A stretch of 64,000 nt of DNA from Sinorhizobium fredii NGR234 (GTDB lineage: Bacteria; Pseudomonadota; Alphaproteobacteria; Rhizobiales; Rhizobiaceae): assembly GCF_000018545.1 (NCBI RefSeq), contig NC_012587.1:1736001-1800000 (forward strand), written 5' to 3'. Each line of letters opens with the position of its first letter. Position 1 is the stretch's first letter. A model generated the notes under the pieces. The model saw nothing but the letters and a program-made list of their open reading frames with translations, was not told the DNA's origin and did no database searches. The position numbers were made by a program, and so were the translations under genes. Positions 29,801 to 38,913 of this stretch are shown one piece after another.

Positions 29801-29848
29801 TGCATGTCGCCCAAAAGTGTGCAGCGGTTTTGGGATCAAGACATGCAG
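29800..29848. repeat. Dispersed palindromic repeat, family A (copy 2)
   Basis: Outer arms TGCATGTC / GACATGCA, inner arms CCCAAAA / TTTTGGG; nearly the same as 11413-11461. It begins at the last base of the GGDEF stop codon, so it lies at that transcript's 3' end. Confidence 0.8.
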
Positions 29849-29912
29849 AAAAAACAAGGACCTAAAGCGCGGAGCGTGAGTACGTTCGAGCGCGGCGCGG
29901 TTTAGGTCGTCG

Positions 29913-30521
29913 CTACCACATCGTCTTAGCGGCGCGGCCGGGCCATTCCCTGTCGTACGCTTCCTTGTCGAAATCGGCCTTGGCCGCCTTCAGAAGCGCT
30001 CCAGGTGTCGGCAGCGACACCGGTTCGACGAAGCGCTCCGGATTCCAGAGCTGCGAGCGCAGCAAGGCCCTGGCGCACTGGAAATAAAACTCGCCGATCG
30101 TGATGACCACGACGGTGCGAGGATGCTTGCCGTCGACTTCGAAGGACTCGATCAATGCCGGGTCGACACTGACGGCGGCTGTCCCGTTGATGCGCATCGT
30201 CGTGTTCGAGCCGGGGACGAGGAACAGGAGCGCCACGCGCGGATCGCGGACGATGTTGGCAAGCGAATCGATGCGATTGTTGCCCCGCCAATCAGGCAGC
30301 AGCACGGTCTTGTCGTCGGCGATCCGGACGACCGCTAGATCGTCGCCGCGCGGCGAGCAATCCAATCCTTCCGGCCCAACGGTCGCCAACGCCGCAAAAG
30401 GCGACGCTTCGATCATCTGCCGGTATTCGACTGTGAGCGCGTTCGTAACCTTGACGATCGATGCCTCGGCCGTTTCGCCGTAGACCGTCTTCAGTTCCTC
30501 AACCGTCGTGATGATCGTCAT
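29913..30521 (-). CDS. Pyridoxamine 5'-phosphate oxidase-like flavin protein
   Basis: 202 residues of the PNPOx-like split-barrel family (MSMEG_1061/ FMN-binding type). Recognisable pieces: SPFAALATVGPEGLDCSPRGD, DWRGNNRIDSLANIVRDPRVALLFLVPG and a Trp-containing C-terminal part. Such proteins bind FMN or F420 and reduce various substrates; the role here is unknown. Start at 30521 (MTIITTVEELK), 6-7 nt after GGGAG. The same frame remains open far upstream into the hydrolase gene, but that extension is antisense-like noise. Confidence 0.85.
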   Translation of the reverse strand: MTIITTVEELKTVYGETAEASIVKVTNALTVEYRQMIEASPFAALATVGPEGLDCSPRGDDLAVVRIADDKTVLLPDWRGNNRIDSLANIVRDPRVALLFLVPGSNTTMRINGTAAVSVDPALIESFEVDGKHPRTVVVITIGEFYFQCARALLRSQLWNPERFVEPVSLPTPGALLKAAKADFDKEAYDREWPGRAAKTMW

Positions 30522-30612
30522 CTCATTCTCCCGCCCGGCAAGCCACGCAAGCACCGAGGCGCGATCTCCGCGCGCCGGTTTGAGGGAATAGCATGACGTC
30601 CCGATGACAGCA

Positions 30613-31530
30613 TCATGCGATCTTTCTAAGCTGAGCCAGTACTTCGTTTTCGCCAAGGAAAGCGACGATTTTCTCGATGACCAGGGGCGCAGAAACGATG
30701 CGACGGTGGCCAAGGCCATTCGCCCAATGCAATTCGACATTCGAACCGACCGCACCGTAGCGGCGCGCGTGATCGGCGGAAACCTCCTTGTCGTCCTCCG
30801 CGTGGACGACCAGGACCGGCCTTCGCAGCGCGCCCAGAATGCGAGCCGCATCAAACCCCTCGACGCGGCGGCCGGACAGGCGTTCGACCATTCCTTCGAA
30901 AACCGCCTGTGCGGCCGGCGCAAGGCGCATGATCTTGCCGAAGCCTTTGAAGAGCCAGGCCATTTCGCTCGGCGCGCCAATGAGCACCAGCTTGGCCGGC
31001 ACGCGCGCGGGCACGTCGCACAGCACGCCTCCGGCCGCACAGGCCAGGCTGGCCCCGCCGAAGGAATGGCCGATGCAGACATCGAAACCATCGAAGTGTC
31101 GCCAGGCCGCATCGATCGACCTCACCGCTTGCGGCATGATCAGCGAGCGACCGGGCGAGGCGCCATGCCCCGGCCAATCCAGCGCGACCACTTCGGCGCC
31201 GGCCGTCAACAGGCCATCGATCATCGCGGCCAGGTAGTCGCTGCGCGACCCCCAGCCATGCGTGAGCAGCACACGCGGCCCCCTTCCGCCGCCGCGACGC
31301 TGGAAATGACGCGCAAAAACCCAACCGCCCGCGAAGGAAAGTGTCACTTTTCGCGATTCTTCCATCAACGGCGCCGCGGCGTTCAGCAGCGCCCTTTCCT
31401 TGTCGCTCTTCGGCTTGCGGCTCGGGGTAAGGCAGAATATTCGGAAAGCCAATTCGCCGGCGGTCGTGGGAGAGACCGCCGACACGGCTCTGAGCGAGAG
31501 ACGGATGACCTTGGTCGCAAAGGATGCCAT
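30613..31530 (-). CDS. Alpha/beta hydrolase
   Basis: 305 residues with an alpha/beta-hydrolase fold: oxyanion-hole region LLTHGWGS, nucleophile elbow GHSFGG (Ser about residue 154), acid in VVHAEDDKEVS and a late catalytic His in NGLGHRRIV. Substrate unknown; a carboxylesterase or thioesterase is likely. It is divergent from a MarR regulator with only 47 bp or less between them, and two tandem palindromes fill that gap, which suggests direct control by the regulator. Confidence 0.88.
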   Translation of the reverse strand: MASFATKVIRLSLRAVSAVSPTTAGELAFRIFCLTPSRKPKSDKERALLNAAAPLMEESRKVTLSFAGGWVFARHFQRRGGGRGPRVLLTHGWGSRSDYLAAMIDGLLTAGAEVVALDWPGHGASPGRSLIMPQAVRSIDAAWRHFDGFDVCIGHSFGGASLACAAGGVLCDVPARVPAKLVLIGAPSEMAWLFKGFGKIMRLAPAAQAVFEGMVERLSGRRVEGFDAARILGALRRPVLVVHAEDDKEVSADHARRYGAVGSNVELHWANGLGHRRIVSAPLVIEKIVAFLGENEVLAQLRKIA

Positions 31531-31547
31531 AGTGAAACGAGCCTTAA

Positions 31548-31585
31548 ATGTTCAAGCATGAACATAATTGTCCAACGATGAACAA
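31548..31585. promoter_or_regulatory. Two tandem palindromes between hydrolase and MarR genes
   Basis: Site 1: ATGTTCA-AGCA-TGAACAT (31548-31565), perfect. Site 2: TTGTCCA-ACGA-TGAACAA (31568-31585), one mismatch per arm. Centres are 20 bp apart, about two helical turns, so two dimers could sit on one DNA face. Probable MarR operators controlling both divergent genes. Confidence 0.7.
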
Positions 31586-32063
31586 AAAGCAAGTGAGTAC
31601 CGAACATTACCATTTTCCGTGGGATCACCCGCGCTTTCGCAGCTGGATTGCCGTCGGCCGTGCCTGCCAACTGATGCAGCAGACATTGACGCGCCGCTTG
31701 GCCCATCTCGATGTCAAGCCGCCGCATCTCGACATCCTCATCAACCTTTACCGCTTCGACGGCATCACGCAGCAGGAACTGGCCCGCAAGCTGCTCGTCG
31801 GCCGCTCCAATATGAGCATGCTGCTGCCGCAACTCGAGACGCGCGGCCTCATTCAACGGCGTGGTGACGCAAGGGACAAACGCGTGTTGCGGCTATCGCT
31901 GACGGCGGCCGGACGAACGTTGACCGAGGAGGCTATGGAGATTCAGACGGCGCTCATCGAAAATTCGCTGGGCGGCGCTCCGATCGACGATTGCATGAAA
32001 ATCGCAGAATCGATGGAACGGATCATCGCCACCCTGCTCAAAGAGGATGCCGAGCTTTCCTGA
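31578..32063 (+). CDS. MarR-family transcriptional regulator
   Basis: Winged-helix repressor type, 161 residues from the ATG at 31578. The core (about 30-130) has RLAHLDVKPPHLDILINLYRFDGITQQELARKLLVGRSNMSMLLPQLETRGLIQRRGDARDKRVLRLSLT, trimmed here to its logic: dimer helix, recognition helix around GRSNMSMLL, wing with DxRD(K)R. An earlier ATG at 31548 is possible but lies inside operator site 1. Likely senses a small phenolic or lipophilic compound and controls the divergent hydrolase; ligand unknown. Confidence 0.88.
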   Translation: MNKKQVSTEHYHFPWDHPRFRSWIAVGRACQLMQQTLTRRLAHLDVKPPHLDILINLYRFDGITQQELARKLLVGRSNMSMLLPQLETRGLIQRRGDARDKRVLRLSLTAAGRTLTEEAMEIQTALIENSLGGAPIDDCMKIAESMERIIATLLKEDAELS

Positions 32064-32081
32064 CATCGGCTGGATGCCGGC

Positions 32082-32456
32082 TCAGCGCGGCTTTTCGGAC
32101 CTGTCACGGGACATGCCCTTTTCGGCGAGCTCCTGTTCATAGGCTCTGAAGAGCTCGTCGCCCTTCTCGCCGAGTTCGCGCAGATAGGTCCAGGTGTAGA
32201 TGCCGGTATCGTGGAAATCGTCAAAACCGATTCGGACGGCATAATTGCCCGTCGGCTGGACCGAAATGATCTGGACATTGCGCTTGCCCGGAACGGTCAC
32301 CCTTTGGCCCGGTCCGTGGCCCTGCACTTCCGCGGACGGAGAAAGCACGCGCAGCAGTTCCGCCGCAAGATCGAAGGAAGAGCCGTCGTCGAAGCTCACG
32401 GTCAGCCGGTGGCGATCCTTCGACACGCGCAGTTCCGTTGGCCAGAATTCACTCAT
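32082..32456 (-). CDS. DUF971 domain-containing protein
   Basis: 124-residue protein of the DUF971 family, the fold found at the N-terminus of gamma-butyrobetaine hydroxylase. Diagnostic pattern: WPTELRVSKDRHRLTVSFDDG, then LRVLSPSAEVQGH and a GIYTWTYLREL C-terminal block. Free-standing DUF971 proteins are often near iron-sulfur or molybdenum-cofactor genes; here moaA is divergent, 162 bp away. Zinc or iron-sulfur carrier roles have been suggested for relatives, but the function is not established. Confidence 0.88.
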   Translation of the reverse strand: MSEFWPTELRVSKDRHRLTVSFDDGSSFDLAAELLRVLSPSAEVQGHGPGQRVTVPGKRNVQIISVQPTGNYAVRIGFDDFHDTGIYTWTYLRELGEKGDELFRAYEQELAEKGMSRDRSEKPR

Positions 32457-32618
32457 CGTCCTCGCTCCGTTTCCAAGTCAACGCTTGGTAAAGCAGAATT
32501 GAACCGGCGCAAATCTCCCGAAGGCGACTTTCCCGATATTTGAAAAACAGTTTGCGACAGTATGCGCCTTGACGCGACCTCTTTTGGTCACGACATTGGG
32601 GCCGCAGGGAGAAAAGAC

Positions 32619-33668
32619 TTGAACACGGCCGCCATAGACCAGACCAACGCACGACCGCTCGACAAGATGACTGCGCCGATGATCGATCCCTTCGGCCGCA
32701 TGGTCACCTATTTGCGCGTCTCGGTCACCGATCGCTGCGATTTCCGCTGCACCTATTGCATGGCGGAGCACATGACCTTCCTGCCGAAGAAGGACCTGTT
32801 GACGCTGGAGGAGCTGCAGCGGCTCTGTTCCGCCTTCATTGCCAAGGGTGTCCGCAAGCTGCGGCTGACCGGGGGCGAGCCGCTGGTGCGCAAGAACATC
32901 ATGTTCCTCGTGCGCGAACTCGGCAAGGAGATCGAGGCGGGCCGGCTCGACGAGCTCACCTTGACGACGAATGGCTCGCAGCTCTCGAAATTCGCCGCCG
33001 AACTGGCCGACTGCGGCGTGCGGCGCATCAACGTATCGCTCGACACGCTCGATCCCGACAAGTTCCGCGAGATCACCCGTTGGGGCGAACTAACGAAAGT
33101 CATCGAAGGGATCGACGCCGCACAGGCTGCCGGCCTGAAAGTCAAGATCAACGCGGTGGCGCTCAAGGGCTTCAACGATGCGGAAATTCCGGACCTGATG
33201 CGCTGGGCGCATGGCCGCGGCATGGACCTGACGCTGATCGAGACCATGCCGATGGGCGAGATCGACGAGGACCGCACCGATCACTACCTGCCGCTCTCGG
33301 AGATGCGCGAGCGGCTCGAAAGAGACTTCACGCTCAAGGATATCCCCTACCGTACCGGTGGCCCTGCCCGTTACGTCGAGGTGGCGGAAACCGGCGGCCG
33401 GCTCGGCCTCATCACACCGATGACGCACAATTTCTGCGAAAGCTGCAATCGCGTCCGCCTCACCTGCACCGGAACGCTCTACATGTGCCTCGGCCAGAAC
33501 GACGCCGCCGATCTGCGTGCCGCACTTCGCTCGACCGATGACGATGCTTACCTCTCTCAGGTGATCGACGAAGCGATCGGCCGCAAGCCGAAGGGCCACG
33601 ATTTCATCATCGACCGCGAGCACAACCGCCCGGCCGTGGCCCGCCATATGAGCGTAACCGGCGGCTGA
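32619..33668 (+). CDS. moaA: GTP 3',8-cyclase MoaA
   Basis: Radical-SAM enzyme that starts molybdenum cofactor synthesis from GTP. 349 residues with the N-terminal SAM cluster [18 protein letters not shown], and the C-terminal second cluster [21 protein letters not shown]; it lacks the final GG in the form seen in many homologues but ends SVTGG, as expected. Start is TTG at 32619, with GGGAG 7 nt upstream, giving the familiar N-terminus [16 protein letters not shown]; a longer ATG frame at 32562 has no Shine-Dalgarno. mobA and mobB lie 4 kb downstream. Confidence 0.95.
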   Translation: MNTAAIDQTNARPLDKMTAPMIDPFGRMVTYLRVSVTDRCDFRCTYCMAEHMTFLPKKDLLTLEELQRLCSAFIAKGVRKLRLTGGEPLVRKNIMFLVRELGKEIEAGRLDELTLTTNGSQLSKFAAELADCGVRRINVSLDTLDPDKFREITRWGELTKVIEGIDAAQAAGLKVKINAVALKGFNDAEIPDLMRWAHGRGMDLTLIETMPMGEIDEDRTDHYLPLSEMRERLERDFTLKDIPYRTGGPARYVEVAETGGRLGLITPMTHNFCESCNRVRLTCTGTLYMCLGQNDAADLRAALRSTDDDAYLSQVIDEAIGRKPKGHDFIIDREHNRPAVARHMSVTGG

Positions 33669-33695
33669 CATCAGGCGACGTCGGCGCAAGATCCT

Positions 33696-33806
33696 GCCCC
33701 TCATCCGCCTGCCGGCACCTTCTCCCCGCGAGCGGGGCGAAGGGGCATGCTGCGCCGCCTTGTCCCCTCACCCCGTCAGAACGGGGAGAGGGCTAGGGTG
33801 AGGGGC
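33696..33806. repeat. RIME1-like rhizobial intergenic mosaic element
   Basis: 111-bp element between moaA and the chemoreceptor gene. Ends are inverted (GCCCCTCA ... TGAGGGGC) and inside are two hairpins: CTTCTCCCCGC-GA-GCGGGGCGAAG and CCCCGT-CAGA-ACGGGG. The wording CCCTCATCCGCCTGCCGGCACCTTC is characteristic of RIME1 in Rhizobium and Sinorhizobium. It may end transcripts from both converging genes. Confidence 0.82.
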
Positions 33807-33816
33807 AAATTCCCAG

Positions 33817-36357
33817 CTACGCCGCGTAGGTCGACCGATATTGGCCCTGTGCATCGTGGCCGGTGCCGGTCTTGAACCGCTCGATCTTTTCGTTGAGCAC
33901 CTCCACCTGCCGGCGCAGGCCGTGGATCTCGGCCGTGTTCTCCTCGACCATGGCGGCGTTCTGCTGCGTGATCAGCTCGACCTCGTGAACCGCCGTATTG
34001 ACCTCGTTGAGGCCGGTATACTGTTCGGCGGCGGCCGCTTCGATATTGGCGACGAGCTGGTGAATGGTCGAGATATGGTCATTGATGACCGACAGGGCAT
34101 CGCCGGTCTCCTGGACCAGCGCCACACCGCTGCGCACCTGGGCGGAGCTTGCCGAGATGAGCCCCTTGATCTCCCGCGCCGCGCCGGCGCAGCGCTGCGC
34201 CAGTTCGCGGACTTCCTGGGCAACGACGGCGAAGCCGCGCCCCGCCTCGCCGGCGCGCGCCGCCTCGACGCCGGCGTTCAGCGCCAGCAGGTTGGTCTGG
34301 AAGGCAATCTCGTCGATCACGCCGATGATCGTGCCGATCTTTTCCGATGAGCGATTGATCTCCGCCATCGCGTCGATCGCCTTGGCGACGACCTGGCCGG
34401 AATGTTGCGCGTAGGAGTTCGTCTCGTCGACCGAGACGGTCGTCTTGCGGGCGCTTTCGGCGGTCGTGCGGACGATTTCGGTAAGCTGCCGCAGGGCGCG
34501 CGAGCTTTCCTCGAGTGCTGCCGCCTGCTGCTCGGTGCGGCGCGCCAGATCGTCGGCCGATGCCGAGAGATTGCCGGTGCCCCCGGTGATCTCCTCGGTG
34601 ACGACGCGCACATCCATCAAGGTGGCGCGCAGTGCGTCGACGGCATTGTTGTAGGTCCGCGCCATCATCACGTAGTCGGCCGGCAAATCCTCCGCCATGC
34701 CTTCTTCGAGGTTGCCGGCGGCAAGCTGGGCAAGGACATCCGACAGCGCGTTGAGGGCCTGCATCTGCTCGGCTTCGATACGGGCGCGCTCTTCCGACCG
34801 GCGCGCCTCCTCCTCAGCCGACAAGCTGCGTGCCGCCTGCGCTTCGCGCTCCAACCGCACATTTTCCACGGCGTTGTCGCGGAACACGGCGACGGAGCGC
34901 ACCATGTCGCCGATCTCGTCGCCGCGATTGCGGCCTTCGATCGCCACTTCCAGATCGCCATTGGCGAGGCGCGTCATGGTTTCGGTCACCCGCTTCAGCG
35001 GACCGCGCAGCGTCTCGACGAGCATCAGCCCTCCGATGATCGCCAGCAGCGTGCCGGCGACCATCGCGACGATCGACACCGTCGCCGAACGCTGGCTGTC
35101 CTGCTTGCCGGCTTCCTGGGCGCTGCTCACGAAGCTCTCCAGCGTGCCGCTCGCCTTGGCCACAAGGCTCGATGCCTCAGCCTTGGCCGCCTGCCAGCGG
35201 GCGCCGACATCGATCAGCGCGGCGGTGCCCTTGTCGATATTCTCCAGCGACGGGCCGAGCTTGGCCGGCAGGTCACGCAAGGCGGCGTTCTTGGCACCAA
35301 GTTCGGACAGCTTGCCGGCCGTCTCGCGGACAGCCTTGATGTCGGCGACGATCGGCTCGCGGTTCGCGGCGTCGAGCTTGCGGTGCAACTCGCTGATGTG
35401 CAATCGAGTGCTGGCCAGACCCTTGAAGGTGTTGTCCATCACGGCGATCAGCGTCTTCAATGTCGAAATTTCGCCATCCATGCTGACGAAGCGCTTGGCG
35501 GCCGTATCGGAATTCTTCGCCGCCTCCTTGGCGAAATCGGCTTCGTATTTCGAGAACTTGCTGAGGATCGGCACGAGTGCGTTCTTCTTGGCTTCGTTGT
35601 CCTCGCCGCCGGCCAGGACCGCCTGAATTTTCTGGGCCTGGCCCTTGAGCTCGCCGATCGGCTTCTTGACCTTGTCGGAGGCAATCCGCTCCGATTCGTC
35701 GATCTGCTTCATCAGATGCGGCAAGAGCTTGTTCGCCTGTTCGATCTTCGCGTCGGGATTGACGGCCATCGTCACCGGCAGGCGGAACTTCTTGATACGT
35801 TCTGCGAGCCCCTGATAGGCGGCGGCATCGAAGAGCAACGCCTTGGCGAAGGCTTCCTTCTCGCCCGATTCGGCCTGGAGGATATCGATCTGCTTATAGG
35901 CGTTGTTGCCGTTCTTGGTCATCTCGGCGAGCGCCGTTTCCAGCGATTTCGTCTCCGTCTCCCGTTCGACCTGGACGGACCAGAGCTTGTCGGTCTGGCT
36001 CCGCATCTCTTCGCCGAGCGCGACGACGGAGGCGATCTTCGCCCTGTCGTCCTCCTGGGTCAGCAAAGATTCCAGGGCCTTTACTCCCGCCTCCTGCTCG
36101 TAGACCATCTTCGCAAGCAGCCCGCGGCTTTCCTCGCTGGGATTGTCCAGGAAGTCCTGCAAGGCGCTGCGCAGCGCCTGGAAATCCGACAGGTTGTTGA
36201 TCGTTTCGCGCGTCACGGTCATGTGGCCATTGAGCGTGCGGGCCGTAAAGAAGCCGGCAAGGCCAATCCCTGCGATCAGGGCCACGAGCGGCACGACGAA
36301 AAGGAGGACTTTCGTGACGATGCGCAGGCGCTGCAGAAGACGATCGATGACAGACAT
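33817..36357 (-). CDS. Methyl-accepting chemotaxis protein with very large periplasmic region
   Basis: 846-residue chemoreceptor. Membrane helix 1 about 16-38, membrane helix 2 about 435-457, HAMP about 458-510, and the signalling domain to the C-terminus with the hairpin tip [35 protein letters not shown] (listed to identify it). The roughly 395-residue periplasmic part is about twice the usual size, rich in Lys/Glu/Ala and almost wholly helical. This layout resembles S. meliloti McpZ, whose periplasmic region is a chain of helical bundles; that identity is from memory. No C-terminal CheR-binding pentapeptide is visible. Confidence 0.93.
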   Translation of the reverse strand: MSVIDRLLQRLRIVTKVLLFVVPLVALIAGIGLAGFFTARTLNGHMTVTRETINNLSDFQALRSALQDFLDNPSEESRGLLAKMVYEQEAGVKALESLLTQEDDRAKIASVVALGEEMRSQTDKLWSVQVERETETKSLETALAEMTKNGNNAYKQIDILQAESGEKEAFAKALLFDAAAYQGLAERIKKFRLPVTMAVNPDAKIEQANKLLPHLMKQIDESERIASDKVKKPIGELKGQAQKIQAVLAGGEDNEAKKNALVPILSKFSKYEADFAKEAAKNSDTAAKRFVSMDGEISTLKTLIAVMDNTFKGLASTRLHISELHRKLDAANREPIVADIKAVRETAGKLSELGAKNAALRDLPAKLGPSLENIDKGTAALIDVGARWQAAKAEASSLVAKASGTLESFVSSAQEAGKQDSQRSATVSIVAMVAGTLLAIIGGLMLVETLRGPLKRVTETMTRLANGDLEVAIEGRNRGDEIGDMVRSVAVFRDNAVENVRLEREAQAARSLSAEEEARRSEERARIEAEQMQALNALSDVLAQLAAGNLEEGMAEDLPADYVMMARTYNNAVDALRATLMDVRVVTEEITGGTGNLSASADDLARRTEQQAAALEESSRALRQLTEIVRTTAESARKTTVSVDETNSYAQHSGQVVAKAIDAMAEINRSSEKIGTIIGVIDEIAFQTNLLALNAGVEAARAGEAGRGFAVVAQEVRELAQRCAGAAREIKGLISASSAQVRSGVALVQETGDALSVINDHISTIHQLVANIEAAAAEQYTGLNEVNTAVHEVELITQQNAAMVEENTAEIHGLRRQVEVLNEKIERFKTGTGHDAQGQYRSTYAA

Positions 36358-36820
36358 TGCGAACCCCGGTTTTTGTTATGGAGAGACATGTCCGCGCGGT
36401 TGGGATGCCTGCTTGCCGTTCGGACGCTCGAACGCCCGAGGCGAAGCTTTCGACTGCCGCATCGATAGCGAGCGGCAGTACCAGCATCGACTTCTGCCGA
36501 CGGAAGCACCCCCTGGCTTCGGCCGGCAGTTCGAGATAGACGGCAGCAGTGTTTCCGCGCCGTCGCCCACCGATCGCGTCATGCGATTGGACTGCGGATT
36601 CATCGGGACGATAGGCAGCGAAACTTAAGATTCCGCGAATGGACATCATCCTTGCGGGAGACGCGTGGCCATTTGTCGCTGCGGCGTGCACCGACGCGCC
36701 TCCGATGCAAACATGCGCTTGAGTTTACGCGCGTTGGAGGCCAAAGCTTTATCACTGGGCTCGTAATCCATGGATTCGCCCATCCCGCCCGGTACGTGCC
36801 CCAGCCGAAGGTCATCAGGA
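36358..36820. other. 463-bp intergenic region between chemoreceptor and EamA genes
   Basis: Divergent promoter region. Several frames cross it but none has a family match, a good start or a steady codon pattern. I see no strong palindrome. A small protein or RNA cannot be excluded. Confidence 0.45.
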
Positions 36821-37729
36821 ATGCATTCCTCAGCCAATATCCGCGGCATCGTCTTCATGACGCTCGCCATGGCCGGTTTCTCCTGTAACGACGCGCTCGT
36901 CAAATCCGTGACAGGCGCGATGAATACCGGCCAGATCATGTTCATCCGCGGCCTGATGACCACGCTGATGATCTTTGTGCTCGCCTATCGTTTTGGCGCC
37001 CTGCGTCCCGTGCGCACCGTCTTCAGGCCTGTCATCATGCTGCGCATCGCCATGGAGGCGCTCGCCTCATTGACCTATATTTCCGCACTCGGCCACATAC
37101 CGCTCGCCAATGCATCGGCAATCATGCAGGCCCTGCCGCTGGCGGTCACACTGGGGGCGGCGCTCTTCCTCAGCGAGCCGGTCGGCTGGCGGCGCTGGAC
37201 GGCCATCGTGGTCGGCTTTGTCGGCGTGCTGATCGTGCTTCGGCCGGGACCGGAAGGCTTCACGCCGGCCGCCTTGACCGTTGTCGCCTGCGTCTTCTTC
37301 ACGGCGACACGCGATCTCTGCACCCGCCGTATCGGCAGCGACGTGCCGTCGCTGTTCATTACCGTAACGACGGCATCGGTGACGACGCTGGTGGGAGCGG
37401 CGCTTATCGTGCCGTTCGGCGGCTGGCAACCGGTGTCAATGATCTCCTTCAGCCATCTCGCCGGCGCGAGCGTGCTCCTCATGCTCGGCTACCAGACCAT
37501 CGTGCTCGCGATGCGCGATGGCGACATTTCCGTGGTCGCACCCTTCCGCTACACGGGTCTTCTCTGGGCGATCACGATCGGCATCGTCTTCTTCTCGGAG
37601 GCGCCGGACCGCTGGATGCTGGTGGGCGTTGCCATTATCGTCGGGTCGGGGCTTTACACCTTCTACCGCGAGAGCCTGCGCGGCAGACAGGCCGTGGCGC
37701 AGCGGTCTGTCGCCGGTCCGCTCGAATAA
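36821..37729 (+). CDS. EamA/DMT-superfamily transporter
   Basis: 302-residue membrane protein with ten hydrophobic helices in two EamA repeats (about 8-137 and 150-290). Typical segments: MAGFSCNDALVKSVTG near the start, ISALGHIPLANASAIMQALPLAVTLGAALFLSEPVGWRRW closing repeat 1, and VVAPFRYTGLLWAITIGIVFFSE in repeat 2. Exports or imports a metabolite that cannot be inferred. Start at 36821 leaves GAAGG 9 nt upstream; a longer frame to 36770 is not needed. mobA follows 12 bp later, so the two may be co-transcribed. Confidence 0.87.
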   Translation: MHSSANIRGIVFMTLAMAGFSCNDALVKSVTGAMNTGQIMFIRGLMTTLMIFVLAYRFGALRPVRTVFRPVIMLRIAMEALASLTYISALGHIPLANASAIMQALPLAVTLGAALFLSEPVGWRRWTAIVVGFVGVLIVLRPGPEGFTPAALTVVACVFFTATRDLCTRRIGSDVPSLFITVTTASVTTLVGAALIVPFGGWQPVSMISFSHLAGASVLLMLGYQTIVLAMRDGDISVVAPFRYTGLLWAITIGIVFFSEAPDRWMLVGVAIIVGSGLYTFYRESLRGRQAVAQRSVAGPLE

Positions 37730-37741
37730 AGGAGCGCAAGG

Positions 37742-38398
37742 ATGGTCGACAAAACCAGCGATTCGGGCCGCTGCCCTGCCGTCGTCCTCGCCGGCGGGCG
37801 CTCCTCGCGCATGGGCAGCCCGAAGGCCGCGGTGTTGCTCGGCGGACAAACCATGCTGGACCGCGTCATCGAGCGCCTGTCGCCGCAAGTCGCTAGCATC
37901 GCCGTCAATCTCAATGCCCATTCCGGCGGCGCATTGCCGAGCGGCCACCCGGCCATCGCGGACACGATCCCCGGCTTGCCAGGCCCGCTCGCCGGCGTGC
38001 TGGCCGCCATGCGCCACGCCAGGCAGGTCGCGCCGGGGGCGAGCCACGTTCTGACGGTGCCGATCGATGCGCCGTTCTTTCCGGGCACGCTTGCTGCTCG
38101 GCTCCAGGGGGCGCTGATTGTCGGAGACGAGATTGCCGTCGCCTGGTCCCTCGGCGAAATGCATCCGCTCTTCGCACTTTGGCCATTGGCGATCGCCGAC
38201 GATCTCGATTCCTGGATCCGCACGGATGAGAAACGCCGCGTCCGCGCCTTCATTGCTCGCCACGCGTCGGTCGCGGTAGACTTTCCGGTCGTTGCGACGA
38301 AAGCGGGGCCGCTCGATCCGTTCCTCAATGTCAACACGCCGCAGCAGCTTGAAGAAGCTGAAGAATGGCTGAACCGCCTCGAGGATTCCGCAATATGA
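37742..38398 (+). CDS. mobA: Molybdenum cofactor guanylyltransferase MobA
   Basis: Adds GMP to molybdopterin to make the bis-MGD cofactor of DMSO-reductase-family enzymes (nitrate reductase, formate dehydrogenase and similar). 218 residues with the nucleotide-binding LAGGRSSRMGSPKAAVLLGG and the later VPIDAPFFPGTLAARL metal-binding aspartate. GGAGCGCAAGG precedes the ATG. Overlaps mobB by 4 bp (ATGA). Confidence 0.94.
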   Translation: MVDKTSDSGRCPAVVLAGGRSSRMGSPKAAVLLGGQTMLDRVIERLSPQVASIAVNLNAHSGGALPSGHPAIADTIPGLPGPLAGVLAAMRHARQVAPGASHVLTVPIDAPFFPGTLAARLQGALIVGDEIAVAWSLGEMHPLFALWPLAIADDLDSWIRTDEKRRVRAFIARHASVAVDFPVVATKAGPLDPFLNVNTPQQLEEAEEWLNRLEDSAI

Positions 38399-38913
38399 CC
38401 GCACCCAGGATATTCGGCATCGCCGGCTGGAAGAACTCCGGAAAGACCGGCCTGATGGTCCGGCTCGTCGCCGAAATGACCCAGCGCGGCCATGTCGTGT
38501 CGACCGTCAAGCATGCGCACCACGACTTCGACATCGACAAGGTGGGCGCCGACAGCTACCGCCACCGCGAGGCCGGCGCCCATGAAGTGACGATCGTCTC
38601 CTCGACGCGCTTCGCCATCATGCACGAATTGCGCGGCGCACCGGAGCCAAGCTTCGAGGAAATTCTTTCGCGGCTCGCGCCCTGCGATCTCGTGCTGATC
38701 GAGGGCTATAAGCGCGAGCCGATCCCGAAGATCGAGGCGCGCCGGCTGGAGTCAGCCAATCGGGAGCCGCTCGCGCCAACCGATCCGCATATCGTCGCCA
38801 TCGCTGCGGACCACCCGGTCGCTGACAGCGACCTTCCCGTCTTCGATCTCGACGACACGGTCGCGATTGCCGATTTCGTCGAGACAACGGTTGGGTTGCG
38901 GCGCCTGACTTAA
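38395..38913 (+). CDS. mobB: MobB, molybdopterin-guanine dinucleotide adaptor GTPase
   Basis: P-loop protein that assists MobA. 172 residues with Walker A GWKNSGKTGL near the N-terminus, the switch-like HAHHDFDIDKVGADSYRHREAGA and LVLIEGYKREPIPKIE, all typical of MobB. Starts at the ATG that overlaps the mobA stop, implying translational coupling. Its stop overlaps, tail to tail, the stop of the Sel1 gene on the other strand (TTAA). Confidence 0.93.
   Translation: MTAPRIFGIAGWKNSGKTGLMVRLVAEMTQRGHVVSTVKHAHHDFDIDKVGADSYRHREAGAHEVTIVSSTRFAIMHELRGAPEPSFEEILSRLAPCDLVLIEGYKREPIPKIEARRLESANREPLAPTDPHIVAIAADHPVADSDLPVFDLDDTVAIADFVETTVGLRRLT

Noticed and set aside
29913..31112. A fused 399-residue protein joining the PNPOx-like gene with sequence upstream
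   Set aside because: The upstream part reads out of frame through the hydrolase gene. A good Shine-Dalgarno sequence and start exist at 30521.
34402..36468. 688-codon plus-strand frame across the chemoreceptor gene
   Set aside because: GC-rich antisense shadow; the minus-strand frame encodes a complete MCP with HAMP and signalling domains.
36358..36820. A small gene in the chemoreceptor-EamA gap
   Set aside because: Frames exist on both strands, but none has a recognisable start, domain or consistent codon use.
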